DNA of 64,000 nt from Bacteroidota bacterium (GTDB taxonomy: Bacteria; Bacteroidota; Bacteroidia; B-17B0; Aurantibacillaceae). Shown in pieces: positions 44,351-53,713 of the stretch (position 1 is its first letter; each line of letters opens with the position of its first letter). The notes under the pieces were generated by a model that was not told the DNA's origin, searched no databases, and saw only the letters and a list, made by a program, of their open reading frames with translations. The position numbers and the translations under genes were made by a program. The stretch is taken from the NCBI GenBank assembly GCA_030692515.1, contig JAUXZS010000016.1:132313-196312 (forward strand). Direction: 5' to 3'.

Positions 44351-46255
44351 ATGTGTGGAATTTCTGGCTTTATTGATTTTAATGGTTCCTCCTCAGAAAG
44401 TATTTTGGAGAACATTTCAAATACGTTATTACACCGTGGCCCAGATGCATACGGAACTAATTTTTTTCAAGAAACAACTTTTCAATTAGGTTTAGGACAC
44501 CGGAGGTTATCAATAATTGATTTATCTGAATCTGCAAAACAGCCCATGCAGTATAATCATTTGTGGATCACATTTAATGGGGAAATTTATAATTACAATG
44601 ACATTAAAACAGAATTAATTTCTTTAGGGCACAATTTTATTACCAATTCAGATACTGAAGTCATTTTGCATGCATACAGCCAATGGAATGTAAATTGCGT
44701 GAACAAATTAACTGGTATGTTTGCATTTGCAATATACGACACAAGCGCAGAGGAATTAATTTGTTTTAGAGATAGAGCCGGCGTTAAACCATTTTTTTAC
44801 TATTGGCACGAAGGTTTATTTCTTTTTTCGTCTGAACTAAAAGCTTTTCATAAACATCCAAAATTTAAAAAAGAAATAAATATAGATTCAGTTGCAGCTT
44901 TCATGCAATACGGTAATGTACCAACACCTAATTGCATATTTAATTACTGCTTTAAATTAAAGCCGGGTCATATTTTAACTTTCAAATTAAAACAGAAAGA
45001 ATTTGAGATTACAAAATACTGGGATGTTTATGATGCCTATAATAAACCAAAATTAGATATTTCCTTTTCAGAGGCAAAAACAGAAACAGAAAAAATTCTA
45101 ACATCTTCATTTGATTATAGAATGGTATCTGATGTTCCTGTAGGAGTGTTTTTAAGTGGTGGTTACGACAGCGCTTGTGTTACTGCTCTGCTCCAAAAAA
45201 ATAGTCATAGAAAATTGAAAACATTTACTATTTCAGTTCCTGACATTGGATTGAATGAAGCGCCATATGCAAAAGTGGTTTCAAAACATTTTGATACTGA
45301 GCATTTCGAATTTGAGTGTACACAAAAAGAAGCTTTAAATTTGATAGATGATTTGCCTTATCACTATGATGAGCCTTTTGCCGACAGTAGTGCAATTCCT
45401 ACAACTTTGGTTTGTAAAATGGCAAGTCAACAAGTTAAAGTAGTATTAAGTGCAGATGGTGGCGATGAAGTTTTTGCAGGCTATAATCGTTATGACTACT
45501 TAATGAAATATGGTGGGCAACTAAATCAACTTCCGGTATATTTTAGAAAAGGTGCTTCAAGATTAATGGATTTGGTTCCTGCAAATAAAATTCCTATTCT
45601 AAAAAATAAATATAATTTTTTTAATAGATACGAAAAATTAAAAGGCTTGTTACATGACCCTTCGCCCAAAAATATGATGCTTAGTTTGAGTAGGCAATTT
45701 AATGAATCTGAAATAAAAAAGTTGTTTAAGAAAGAAGTCTCTGATTTACCCAGCGCTTATTTTAGTGACGACTTAAAAAAAGAATTTTATTCTCCACTTG
45801 CCTACATGATGGCAATAGATTATCAAACGTATTTATTAGATGATATTTTGCAAAAGGTTGATCGCGCTTCGATGTCTGTTAGTATTGAGAGCCGAGAACC
45901 GTTTCTAGACCATCGTATAATCGAACTCGCAGCGCAACTCCCAGATAATTATAAATATTACCAAGGTCAAAAAAAACACATTGTTAAAGAAATTGTTCAT
46001 CAATATATTCCTAAAGAATTAATGGATCGTCCTAAAATGGGATTTGCAATACCAATTGAAAATTGGCTCATGAATGAATTAAAAAATAAAGTAAACGATT
46101 TTGTAAACGATAAAGATATTAAAGAGCAAGGCATTTTTAATTTGAATCACATTCAACACTTAAAAAAAGAATTTTACTTGGGTAAAAAAGAATACGCCTT
46201 AAAGATTTGGTATTTATTGATGTTTCAAATGTGGTATAAAAAATGGATGGACTAA
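44351..46255 (+). CDS. AsnB-type glutamine-dependent amidotransferase
   Basis: A 634-residue asparagine synthase (glutamine-hydrolysing) family protein. The glutaminase domain starts MCGISGFIDF, with Cys2 as nucleophile, and contains HRGPDAYG. The synthetase half carries the pyrophosphatase loop GVFLSGGYDSACV and LSADGGDEVFAGYNRY. All catalytic parts appear intact. It may simply make asparagine, but AsnB relatives inside O-antigen loci (such as WbpS) amidate uronic acids, and the setting favours that role here. It ends the plus-strand run and converges on a methyltransferase gene 43 nt away. Confidence 0.9.
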   Translation: MCGISGFIDFNGSSSESILENISNTLLHRGPDAYGTNFFQETTFQLGLGHRRLSIIDLSESAKQPMQYNHLWITFNGEIYNYNDIKTELISLGHNFITNSDTEVILHAYSQWNVNCVNKLTGMFAFAIYDTSAEELICFRDRAGVKPFFYYWHEGLFLFSSELKAFHKHPKFKKEINIDSVAAFMQYGNVPTPNCIFNYCFKLKPGHILTFKLKQKEFEITKYWDVYDAYNKPKLDISFSEAKTETEKILTSSFDYRMVSDVPVGVFLSGGYDSACVTALLQKNSHRKLKTFTISVPDIGLNEAPYAKVVSKHFDTEHFEFECTQKEALNLIDDLPYHYDEPFADSSAIPTTLVCKMASQQVKVVLSADGGDEVFAGYNRYDYLMKYGGQLNQLPVYFRKGASRLMDLVPANKIPILKNKYNFFNRYEKLKGLLHDPSPKNMMLSLSRQFNESEIKKLFKKEVSDLPSAYFSDDLKKEFYSPLAYMMAIDYQTYLLDDILQKVDRASMSVSIESREPFLDHRIIELAAQLPDNYKYYQGQKKHIVKEIVHQYIPKELMDRPKMGFAIPIENWLMNELKNKVNDFVNDKDIKEQGIFNLNHIQHLKKEFYLGKKEYALKIWYLLMFQMWYKKWMD

Positions 46256-46298
46256 CTATTCTCTAGTTATATTTTAGAAGCGGTCCTGCATCAAATAG

Positions 46299-47177
46299 TT
46301 AAATCTTTTTATAATAACCCTTTAATGTTAAACCACTATTTGTGAAAGAAAGAAGTTTATTTAGAATTGCTTTTGCTAAACCTAAATACCACTTACTTTC
46401 AATTTTTTTTCTCAAAACTTCATCTGAATCTTCTTTTATTACACTATTTTCTTCTTCTTGATTTTTTGAAGCATTAAGTCTTGTAACACTAATTCCTGTA
46501 GACTGAAACTTTATTGGTAAAAAAGAATGGCGCTTGGCAACAAAATTTAAGGTAGATTTTGTATAATAAGATAAATGTTCGGGGTAGGATATAACATTAT
46601 AATCTGCTTTTAAATAATACCGCATTAAAGAATTAAAGTTTGGAGTAGTTACATAAAATAAGCCATCCTTTCTTAATAGATTATATATCGCTTCTAACTC
46701 TTGGTTTGGATTATTGATGTGTTCAATTACTTCAAACGATGTTATCACATCAAAATCTTTTGTGTCAAATTTTGAAGAATCTAATATGCCTTCCGTCATG
46801 TTAATTCCCTTTTCTATGCAAAGTTTAATTGCTAATTCAGAAAACTCCGTGCCATATACCTCCCACCCTCTTTTTTTTGCTTCAATTAAAAACCAGCCTC
46901 TGCCACAACCAACATCTAATATTTTGTTAGTCTTTCTATATTTTTCAAACTCATCTAAAAGTTCCTCGTACCTTTTTACCGTTATTGAAGATAAACTTTG
47001 AACAGAATCATAAGAATAAGAACTATAATAATCATTAAGCTCTTGTAAGGAAGGAATTCGTTCCATGAAAACGAAATTACAGCTTGAACATTTAACCAAG
47101 CCATGCTTATCATAATAACCTTTTAAAGGAATTAATCTATCATTTTCACAAACCAGACATTTTTTATGTTTTTCCAT
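46299..47177 (-). CDS. SAM-dependent methyltransferase with N-terminal zinc-binding Cys4
   Basis: A 292-residue class I methyltransferase. KCLVCENDRL and KCSSCNFVF near the N terminus form a Cys4 zinc site, as in many sugar C- or O-methyltransferases. ILDVGCGRGWFLIEAKKRG is the SAM motif, and FDVITSFEVIEHINNPNQEL the post-motif. A -7 box, TAAATTTG, lies at 47223-47216, about 39 nt before the start, with no clear -33. It reads against asnB and forms a short minus-strand island with the membrane protein upstream. Confidence 0.87.
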   Translation of the reverse strand: MEKHKKCLVCENDRLIPLKGYYDKHGLVKCSSCNFVFMERIPSLQELNDYYSSYSYDSVQSLSSITVKRYEELLDEFEKYRKTNKILDVGCGRGWFLIEAKKRGWEVYGTEFSELAIKLCIEKGINMTEGILDSSKFDTKDFDVITSFEVIEHINNPNQELEAIYNLLRKDGLFYVTTPNFNSLMRYYLKADYNVISYPEHLSYYTKSTLNFVAKRHSFLPIKFQSTGISVTRLNASKNQEEENSVIKEDSDEVLRKKIESKWYLGLAKAILNKLLSFTNSGLTLKGYYKKI

Positions 47178-47287
47178 TTAAAAATTTCATTTTTTACCGA
47201 AATAAAATACCTTTTCAAATTTAATTAATATATCTAATAAACTCTAAGGAAAGCAACATGATAATGATTGTGGCAATACTTAGAATA

Positions 47288-48619
47288 TTATTTGTAAGGC
47301 ACTCTTTTATCGTAAAGATGTTTTAACATAAATATACCTCCAACAAAAAAAGGCAGTTCAGGTATTCTTAATCTTACTAAAGAACCAAAATTAGCAACAG
47401 TTAAACCAACAGAAAATGCAAAAAACAGAGAGAATAGCATGCAGAACAGTATCATAGGGTTTTTTCGTATTAAAAAAAAGAAGCCCAAAACTTTTAATTT
47501 ATAAAGTAGAAAAACCGTTAGTAATAAGAGATAGGTACTTTCAATAGCAGAAATTAGCATGCCAACATTTCTTACGTCAAACAAGGTTGGCCTATATATT
47601 CCAGAAAATACTGCCATTGGGGCAACAGTTAATATTCCACTTATACTCGCATCAAAATTTCCAATATCAAAAGCTTTTCCACCATAATGATCGGCCTTCA
47701 TGTCTTGCTGAGTTACAACAGCTTTCTCTAAAATATTATCTATTTTATACTGCCCTAAGTTGTCCCCAATTGCATCCAAAGCCATATAACCTAATAAAGC
47801 ACCTGTAGCAATTATTAAAGGCGTGGATATAAATCTTAAAAAAGGGTTTTTAATCTTTTTTACATAGTTATTACTCAACCACAAAATAACTCCTGGCAGC
47901 AAAGCGAAAAAAATGTAAGGCTTAATTGCAAGAATTATAAAAGAAGCTATAATTAAAAATAAAATATATGAAATTTTTCTTTCTCGTTTTATAAAAAAAT
48001 AATAAAACGCATACGTAAACCAACCAACAGCTGATAAAGTAAAAGAATCTTTCATTAAGCCTGAACCCCAAAACAAACATGAAGGAACAAAAAGAGCAGC
48101 AATCGCCATTTCCATTTTTAAATTGGGGAATTCTTGTAAAAAAGTCTGATACAATTTCCATATCCCCCCGTATGTTATGCAAGCAACAAGTATTGCACTT
48201 GCGAAGTAGGAATGACAACCTAGCATTATGATTGGAATTAACAACCTAACTACAAAATAGGCACTACTATCTCTTCCATTATAAACTGGGTAACCGGTTG
48301 AATCGTCAAAAAGAAATAAAAGCCCTTTTGGGTTTCCAAATAAAGCAGTCCAGAAATCGCTGGGGCTCTTATAAATTAAATTTGCAAACGCAGATGCACT
48401 TTCAAAGTAATTTGTTGTGTCACCTGCACCATAATAAAAATAATAGACTAAACCTAAAACAACCGCTCCAAAAAGTCGTGCAATTAAGCCTTTTGTAAAA
48501 TAAAAATATTCTGGATTTTTATGAATGTTTTTCAAGGTAATCCAATGGGCATAGGAAATAGCTACCAGTGCGAATAATGGCGTTAAAAGAATATCAAAAA
48601 TTGAAAGATCCTCTAACAT
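47288..48619 (-). CDS. Polytopic membrane protein, possible polysaccharide polymerase
   Basis: A 443-residue protein with about ten hydrophobic spans and a large loop near residues 300-345 (VVTQQDMKADHYGGKAFD). The conserved-looking charged spots YYGAGDTTNYF, LFWGSGLMKDSF and NFGSLVRLRIPELPFF (Arg-Leu-Arg next to a late span) resemble membrane proteins of Bacteroidota polysaccharide loci that may be Wzy-type polymerases or GT-C enzymes. I cannot assign a family. Position among glycosyltransferases and the absence of any other polymerase candidate in the locus support the guess. Confidence 0.55.
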   Translation of the reverse strand: MLEDLSIFDILLTPLFALVAISYAHWITLKNIHKNPEYFYFTKGLIARLFGAVVLGLVYYFYYGAGDTTNYFESASAFANLIYKSPSDFWTALFGNPKGLLFLFDDSTGYPVYNGRDSSAYFVVRLLIPIIMLGCHSYFASAILVACITYGGIWKLYQTFLQEFPNLKMEMAIAALFVPSCLFWGSGLMKDSFTLSAVGWFTYAFYYFFIKRERKISYILFLIIASFIILAIKPYIFFALLPGVILWLSNNYVKKIKNPFLRFISTPLIIATGALLGYMALDAIGDNLGQYKIDNILEKAVVTQQDMKADHYGGKAFDIGNFDASISGILTVAPMAVFSGIYRPTLFDVRNVGMLISAIESTYLLLLTVFLLYKLKVLGFFFLIRKNPMILFCMLFSLFFAFSVGLTVANFGSLVRLRIPELPFFVGGIFMLKHLYDKRVPYK

Positions 48620-48690
48620 TTATTATATAAACTCTTTTTTATAAATATGATAGTCATGCAACTATAAAAATACTATTTTTACTTCAATTT

Positions 48691-49923
48691 ATGACTAACG
48701 CCAAGACCTTTTTATTTGTTTCAATTGATGGAATGACAGACCCTTTAGGTCAATCACAAGTTATTCCTTATTTATTAGGTTTAGCAAAAAAAGGAATGAA
48801 AGTTGAAATTGTAAGTTGCGAAAAAAAAGAAAATTGGGATTTAAACCATACCATAATAGAATCCATCCTTAAACTCTCAAATATTTCCTGGAGTTTTTGT
48901 TTTTATAAAACCGGGAAACCCTTTTTATCACAATTACAAAACTTTTTAGCACTTAAAAAAATCGTAATTAAAATAGCAAAAATAAATTCTTTAAATACAA
49001 TTTTGCACTGCAGGAGCTATTTACCCGGCTTAATTGGTCTTTATTCAAAGAAAAAATTTAAGACTGGGTTTATTTTTGATATGCGTGGCTTTTGGAGTGA
49101 CGAAAGAATTGAAGGCGGGATATGGAATGTAAAAAGTCCTATAGGTTCATTATTATATACATATTTTAAGAAAAAAGAAAAAGAAATGATAATTTCAGCT
49201 GACGCGATTGTTGCTTTAACACACAAAGCAAAAGAAATTATTTTAAGTTGGGATTTGGGTGTTGCGTCGAATAAAATTACGGTGATTCCTTGTTGCGTTG
49301 ATCTTGAACATTTCTCGCAAAGTAATATAGATGGTAAACGATTGTCGTTATTACAAGAGAGCTATCCAAAACTAAAAAATAAATTTGTGTTAAGTTATGT
49401 TGGCTCGTTAGGCACTTGGTATCTAATAGAGGAAATGATGGCGTTTTTTAAAACTCTCTCAAAAAAAACAGATTCAATATTTTTAATCATAACAAAAGAT
49501 AGTTTAGATTTAGTTTATAACGCAGCTAAAAAACACAACATTGATATTGAAAAGCTAATTGTAGTTTCATCCTCAAGAGAAGATATGCCTTACTATATTT
49601 CATTGTCAACCGCATCTATATTTTTTATTAAACCCTCTTTTTCAAAATCGGCATCTTCCCCAACAAAAATGGGAGAACTTTTATCAACTCGTATTCCAAT
49701 AATAACTAATGCTGGCATTGGTGATGTTGATTTAATTATTCGAGAAACAGAATGTGGTGTTATCCTCAATAACTTTAGTGATGACTCTAATGAAAAGGCA
49801 GCTAAAAATTTGTTAGAAAATATTGATTTTTATAAAAACAAAACGGTGGCAACAGCTCACAAATATTTTTCTTTAGAAGATGGAATCAATCAATATTCAA
49901 AAATTTACACTTTATTTATATAA
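48691..49923 (+). CDS. Glycosyltransferase family 4
   Basis: A 410-residue GT4 protein. FVSIDGMTDPLGQSQVIPYL is a common opening in Bacteroidota GT4 enzymes; TGFIFDMRGFWSDERIEGG is the acceptor-domain loop, FVLSYVGSLGTWYLIEEMM starts the donor domain, and SPTKMGELLSTRIPIITNAG is the donor-site helix. The usual second Glu of EX7E is replaced by this K-x-x-E-L-L-S form, which occurs in many relatives. It diverges from the membrane protein gene (71-nt gap) and is followed by galE after 18 nt. Confidence 0.85.
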   Translation: MTNAKTFLFVSIDGMTDPLGQSQVIPYLLGLAKKGMKVEIVSCEKKENWDLNHTIIESILKLSNISWSFCFYKTGKPFLSQLQNFLALKKIVIKIAKINSLNTILHCRSYLPGLIGLYSKKKFKTGFIFDMRGFWSDERIEGGIWNVKSPIGSLLYTYFKKKEKEMIISADAIVALTHKAKEIILSWDLGVASNKITVIPCCVDLEHFSQSNIDGKRLSLLQESYPKLKNKFVLSYVGSLGTWYLIEEMMAFFKTLSKKTDSIFLIITKDSLDLVYNAAKKHNIDIEKLIVVSSSREDMPYYISLSTASIFFIKPSFSKSASSPTKMGELLSTRIPIITNAGIGDVDLIIRETECGVILNNFSDDSNEKAAKNLLENIDFYKNKTVATAHKYFSLEDGINQYSKIYTLFI

Positions 49924-49941
49924 AAACATTAAATTTAGATC

Positions 49942-50979
49942 ATGCCTTCTCAAAATTTATCAACTATAATTGTCACCGGAGGAGCCGGATATATTGGTTC
50001 ACACACAATCATTGAATTGCTGACAAAAACAAATTATAATGTAATTTCTATCGATAACTTTTCAAATTCTACTGCAAAGTCTTACCAAAGAATTAAAGAA
50101 ATTACTAATAAATCTTTTGAATCTCTTGATTTTGATTTATGTAATGAGAATCAACTCGTAACGCAATTATCAAAAATAAAAAACATTATTGGCATCATCC
50201 ATTTTGCTGCTTATAAATCGGTTCCAGAAAGTGTTACTAACCCATTACTTTATTACATTAATAATTTAAATTCATTAAATAATCTTTTAAAGTTTGCCCA
50301 AGAACAAAAAATTGAAAATTTTATTTTTTCGTCATCATGTTCGGTTTATGGTAATGCTGAAAACTTACCGGTTACAGAAGAAACTCCGTTAAAAAAAGCC
50401 GAAAGCTCATACGGGCACACAAAACAAATTGGTGAGGATATTATTAATTTTGTTTGTAAAGCAAACCCCAATTTTAACGCCGTTTTATTACGTTACTTTA
50501 ATCCGGTTGGCGCTCATCCTTCAGGAAAAATTGGTGAGTTTCCATTAAACCGCCCAAATAATTTAGTGCCCATAATAACTCAAACAGCTGTTGGAAAAAA
50601 TTCTCTAACTGTATTTGGAAACGATTTTGACACCCGCGATGGCTCTTGCATAAGGGATTACATTCATGTTAGTGATATTGCCGATGCACATGTAAAAGCA
50701 CTCAATTATTTAATTGAAAGAAAAAATAAAAATAATGTTTCGTTATTTAATTTAGGAACAGGAAATGGAGTAAGTGTTTTAGAAGCAATAAAATCTTTTG
50801 AAAAAGTTTCTGGTAAAAAATTAAATTATACAATTGGGCCCAGACGTGAAGGAGATGTGGTTGCTATTTACGCCAATAATAATCTCGCAAAAAAAGAATT
50901 AAACTGGAATCCTGAATTTTCTTTAGATGATATGATGCTGAGTGCTTGGAAGTGGCAATTAAATTTAGAAGCGGAATAA
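49942..50979 (+). CDS. galE: UDP-glucose 4-epimerase
   Basis: A 345-residue short-chain dehydrogenase/reductase that interconverts UDP-glucose and UDP-galactose. IIVTGGAGYIGSHTIIELL is the NAD-binding motif, FSSSCSVYG holds the catalytic Ser, and SSYGHTKQIGE the YxxxK pair. RRDGDVVAIYAN-like RREGDVVAIYANN near residue 310 contacts UDP. It supplies galactose for the glycan locus or for general use. It converges on the pyrophosphatase gene with a 9-nt gap. Confidence 0.94.
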   Translation: MPSQNLSTIIVTGGAGYIGSHTIIELLTKTNYNVISIDNFSNSTAKSYQRIKEITNKSFESLDFDLCNENQLVTQLSKIKNIIGIIHFAAYKSVPESVTNPLLYYINNLNSLNNLLKFAQEQKIENFIFSSSCSVYGNAENLPVTEETPLKKAESSYGHTKQIGEDIINFVCKANPNFNAVLLRYFNPVGAHPSGKIGEFPLNRPNNLVPIITQTAVGKNSLTVFGNDFDTRDGSCIRDYIHVSDIADAHVKALNYLIERKNKNNVSLFNLGTGNGVSVLEAIKSFEKVSGKKLNYTIGPRREGDVVAIYANNNLAKKELNWNPEFSLDDMMLSAWKWQLNLEAE

Positions 50980-50988
50980 TTTATTAAA

Positions 50989-51624
50989 TTAAACTCCCTT
51001 TTCTAAATAATCTTTAAACTTTGTTTTATAATCTGTTATACTTCTTAAAATAACTTCATGCGCCTCCTTTGAACCATAAGTATGCGTTATTTCAACTGCT
51101 TTATTTTCTTGGCCTGGCATGTTTTTATAGGTTAAAAAATAATGCTTCAACCTATCAATTAAATTTGCTGGGCAATCTTTTACCTCTTTAATGTGTCCAT
51201 ATATTTCATCTTGCTTTAAAACCGCAATAATTTTATCGTCGGCCTCGTCTTTATCAATCATTCTAAAACCACCAATTGGAATAGCCTCTAAAATTATATC
51301 TCCACTAGTAATATTTTTTTCAGTTATCACGCAAATATCTAATGGATCTCCATCACCGCGCAAAACTGATTTTCCTGATTTAATTTCCGAAAAATCTCTT
51401 ACTTTTTCACCACAATAAGTTTGCGGAATAAATCCATAAAGTGCCGGAACTATATTTGAAAATTTTTGTGGACGATCAACTTTTCTATAACCTGTAACTT
51501 TATCAATTTCGTATTTCACATTATCAGTTGGCACCATTTCAATATAGGCCGTGATGCTATTAGGACAATTTTCACCAATCGGAATTCCATGCCATGGGTG
51601 AGGTTTATATAATTGAAAACTCAT
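50989..51624 (-). CDS. ppa: Inorganic pyrophosphatase (family I)
   Basis: A 211-residue soluble pyrophosphatase, which hydrolyses PPi to drive biosynthesis. YEIDKVTGYRKVDRP, ALYGFIPQTYCGE, the metal site RGDGDPLDICVI and MIDKDEADDKIIAV are the family signatures, with the Asp cluster intact. The length is slightly longer than the E. coli enzyme (176), as in other Bacteroidota. It lies 2 nt after the TIMP-like gene on the same strand and is probably cotranscribed with it and hutH. Confidence 0.94.
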   Translation of the reverse strand: MSFQLYKPHPWHGIPIGENCPNSITAYIEMVPTDNVKYEIDKVTGYRKVDRPQKFSNIVPALYGFIPQTYCGEKVRDFSEIKSGKSVLRGDGDPLDICVITEKNITSGDIILEAIPIGGFRMIDKDEADDKIIAVLKQDEIYGHIKEVKDCPANLIDRLKHYFLTYKNMPGQENKAVEITHTYGSKEAHEVILRSITDYKTKFKDYLEKGV

Positions 51625-51626
51625 TT

Positions 51627-52217
51627 TTAAAATTTAAAATATTTTTTAAATAACCAGTAAAATAAAAAAATTACGAGCAGTGAACTTAACAATAACATTA
51701 TTGTTTGCGACTTTGAAGGGATTAAGTTTCGTTCTTCTGCAGCATTTGATGTTTGTGCTAACAACCTATGTAAACCTAAATTCTTTTTTAAAAAACTTGC
51801 TTCCTCATAGTAATCATTACCATAAGTAACTGCATAAAAATCTTCCTTATCGTTTTTAAAATATTTTCTGCTCCTACTGCACCAATTCATAACGGCTTTG
51901 TCTATTTGTTTATAAGTACTATAAATAATCCACTCCTCTCCTTCGCTGAATTCTTGAGCGCATTCAACTCCACATTCAAACAAAACCTTAAACTGTTTGG
52001 TGGCATTTCCTTTATATAATTCATCTATTTCAAAAATTGCAATGCCAAATTTATTATCGCAAGGTGTTACTGAAATAATTTTTCCTTTAAAAATTATTTC
52101 ATACTTATCGCATTCTTTGATGCTAAGTTCAGTTAAAGGGCATTGACATGCATTACTTATTTTTGAAATAAGAAAAAGTACTGTTACAAAAAATAATTTT
52201 AAAAATTTATAGTTCAT
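51627..52217 (-). CDS. Membrane-tethered TIMP/NTR-like protein
   Basis: A 196-residue protein. A signal peptide ends ...SKISNA, and cleavage there would leave a mature N terminus of CQCP, the Cys-x-Cys start of TIMP/netrin-like (NTR) domains. FKGKIISVTPCDNKFGIAIF, YKGNATKQFKVLFECGVECAQEF and WIIYSTY with a later MNWCSRSRKYF follow the TIMP-like pattern with paired cysteines. A C-terminal span (TIMLLLSSLLVIFLFYWLF) and basic tail tether it to the membrane. Animal TIMPs inhibit metalloproteases through the free N-terminal Cys; for bacterial members the function is unknown. Its start overlaps the hutH stop (TAATG). Confidence 0.72.
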   Translation of the reverse strand: MNYKFLKLFFVTVLFLISKISNACQCPLTELSIKECDKYEIIFKGKIISVTPCDNKFGIAIFEIDELYKGNATKQFKVLFECGVECAQEFSEGEEWIIYSTYKQIDKAVMNWCSRSRKYFKNDKEDFYAVTYGNDYYEEASFLKKNLGLHRLLAQTSNAAEERNLIPSKSQTIMLLLSSLLVIFLFYWLFKKYFKF

Positions 52218-53707
52218 TAAAAGGTTGTATTATTTATAAATACATGAGATGCATTTATTAATTCATAAAGCACCTCATCTTTTTCCATAAAAGAAACACT
52301 TTTTCTATAAGTAGAAATTAATGCTTCCACTTTTTCGGAAGACTTTAAAGGACGTTTTAATTCTAATGCTTGAGCCGCGTTTAATAATTCAATCGCCAAA
52401 ACTTTTTCGGTATTTTCAATTACCAAAAAACATTTTGTAGCAGCATTTGCTCCCATACTTACATGATCTTCTTGACCGTTGCTGGAAACAATACTATCAA
52501 TACTTGCAGGTGTGCATAACTGTTTGCTCTGACTAACAATACTTGCCGCAGTGTACTGAGGAATCATAAAGCCAGAATTTAATCCGGCTTTGGCCGCTAA
52601 GAAAGGTGGTAATCCTCTTTGCCCGGAAATTAAAAGATAGGTTCTGCGTTCTGAAATGCTCCCCAATTCCGCCATTGCAATACATAAAAAATCTAAAGCC
52701 AAAGCTAATGGTTGTCCATGAAAATTTCCTCCGCTTAATATTTCATCGTCGTCAGGAAAAATAGTTGGGTTATCGGTTACTGAATTAATTTCAGTTTCAA
52801 AAACAGACTTCACATAATTAACAGTGTCTTTTGTTGCGCCATGCACTTGAGGTGCACATCGGAAAGAATAAGGGTCTTGTACTTGTTTTTTTTCTTGCTT
52901 ACCAATTTCACTTCCCTCTAAATATTTTCTAATATCGCGTGCTGTTTGCAATTGCCCGGCGTGAGCTCTGATGGTATGCAAATTATCTTTAAACGGGTCA
53001 ATTCGTCCATCAAATGCATCTAAAGAAACTGCTGTAATAAAATCTGCGGCTGTATTTAAATGTTCGGATTTAATTAAACAATAACAACCATAAGCACTCA
53101 TAAATTGTGTGCCATTTAAAAGTGCCAGACCTTCTTTAGATTTTAGTTTTATTGGCGAAAGATTATTTTCTTTTAAAACATCAATAGCGTTTAGCTGTTT
53201 ATTTTTATAATTTACTTTTCCTAAACCTAACAAGGGCAAACTTAAATGGGCCAATGGTGCTAAATCACCACTTGCACCCAAAGAACCTTGCTGATAGATT
53301 ACGGGATAAATTTTATGATTAATAAAATCACACAAGCGCTCAACAGTTTGTAGTTGTACGCCACTCTTTCCATAACTCAATGATTGAATTTTTAAAAATA
53401 ACATTAGTTTTACAACCTCTTGCGGAACCTCTAAGCCCAAACCGCAAGCATGACTCTTAACTAGATTTTCTTGTAATTGCTCTAAATCGTTATCAGGAAT
53501 AATTACATTGCATAAAGAACCAAAACCTGTGTTTATGCCGTAAATAGGATCATTATTATTTTTTAATTTTTCATCTAAAAAATTTCTACATTTTAAAATA
53601 GATTTTTTTGTTGCTTCTGATAAAGCGACTTTTGCATCACTATCCGCTAAGAAATTTTTTAAATCTAATAAAGTTAGTTTTTTAGTATGATCAACATTAA
53701 ATGTCAT
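52217..53707 (-). CDS. hutH: Histidine ammonia-lyase
   Basis: A 496-residue lyase that removes ammonia from histidine to give urocanate. GSLGASGDLAPLAHLSL contains the Ala-Ser-Gly that forms the MIO electrophile; GLALLNGTQFMSAYG and QDPYSFRCAPQVHGA are further active-site segments. The length is standard (about 500). No other hut gene (hutU, hutI, hutG) is in the window. It lies 6 nt after hisS, so histidine charging and histidine breakdown genes share a transcript. Confidence 0.93.
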   Translation of the reverse strand: MTFNVDHTKKLTLLDLKNFLADSDAKVALSEATKKSILKCRNFLDEKLKNNNDPIYGINTGFGSLCNVIIPDNDLEQLQENLVKSHACGLGLEVPQEVVKLMLFLKIQSLSYGKSGVQLQTVERLCDFINHKIYPVIYQQGSLGASGDLAPLAHLSLPLLGLGKVNYKNKQLNAIDVLKENNLSPIKLKSKEGLALLNGTQFMSAYGCYCLIKSEHLNTAADFITAVSLDAFDGRIDPFKDNLHTIRAHAGQLQTARDIRKYLEGSEIGKQEKKQVQDPYSFRCAPQVHGATKDTVNYVKSVFETEINSVTDNPTIFPDDDEILSGGNFHGQPLALALDFLCIAMAELGSISERRTYLLISGQRGLPPFLAAKAGLNSGFMIPQYTAASIVSQSKQLCTPASIDSIVSSNGQEDHVSMGANAATKCFLVIENTEKVLAIELLNAAQALELKRPLKSSEKVEALISTYRKSVSFMEKDEVLYELINASHVFINNTTF

Positions 53708-53713
53708 TATAAT

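Noticed and set aside
47922-48218. 98-aa minus-strand ORF in another frame of the membrane protein gene
   Set aside because: Same strand but different frame inside the 443-residue protein; it reads as a low-complexity shadow without a start context.
32792-51000. Complete O-antigen biosynthesis and export locus
   Set aside because: No Wzm, Wzx, initiating phosphoglycosyltransferase or nucleotide-sugar pathway apart from galE is visible, so the locus is incomplete in this window.
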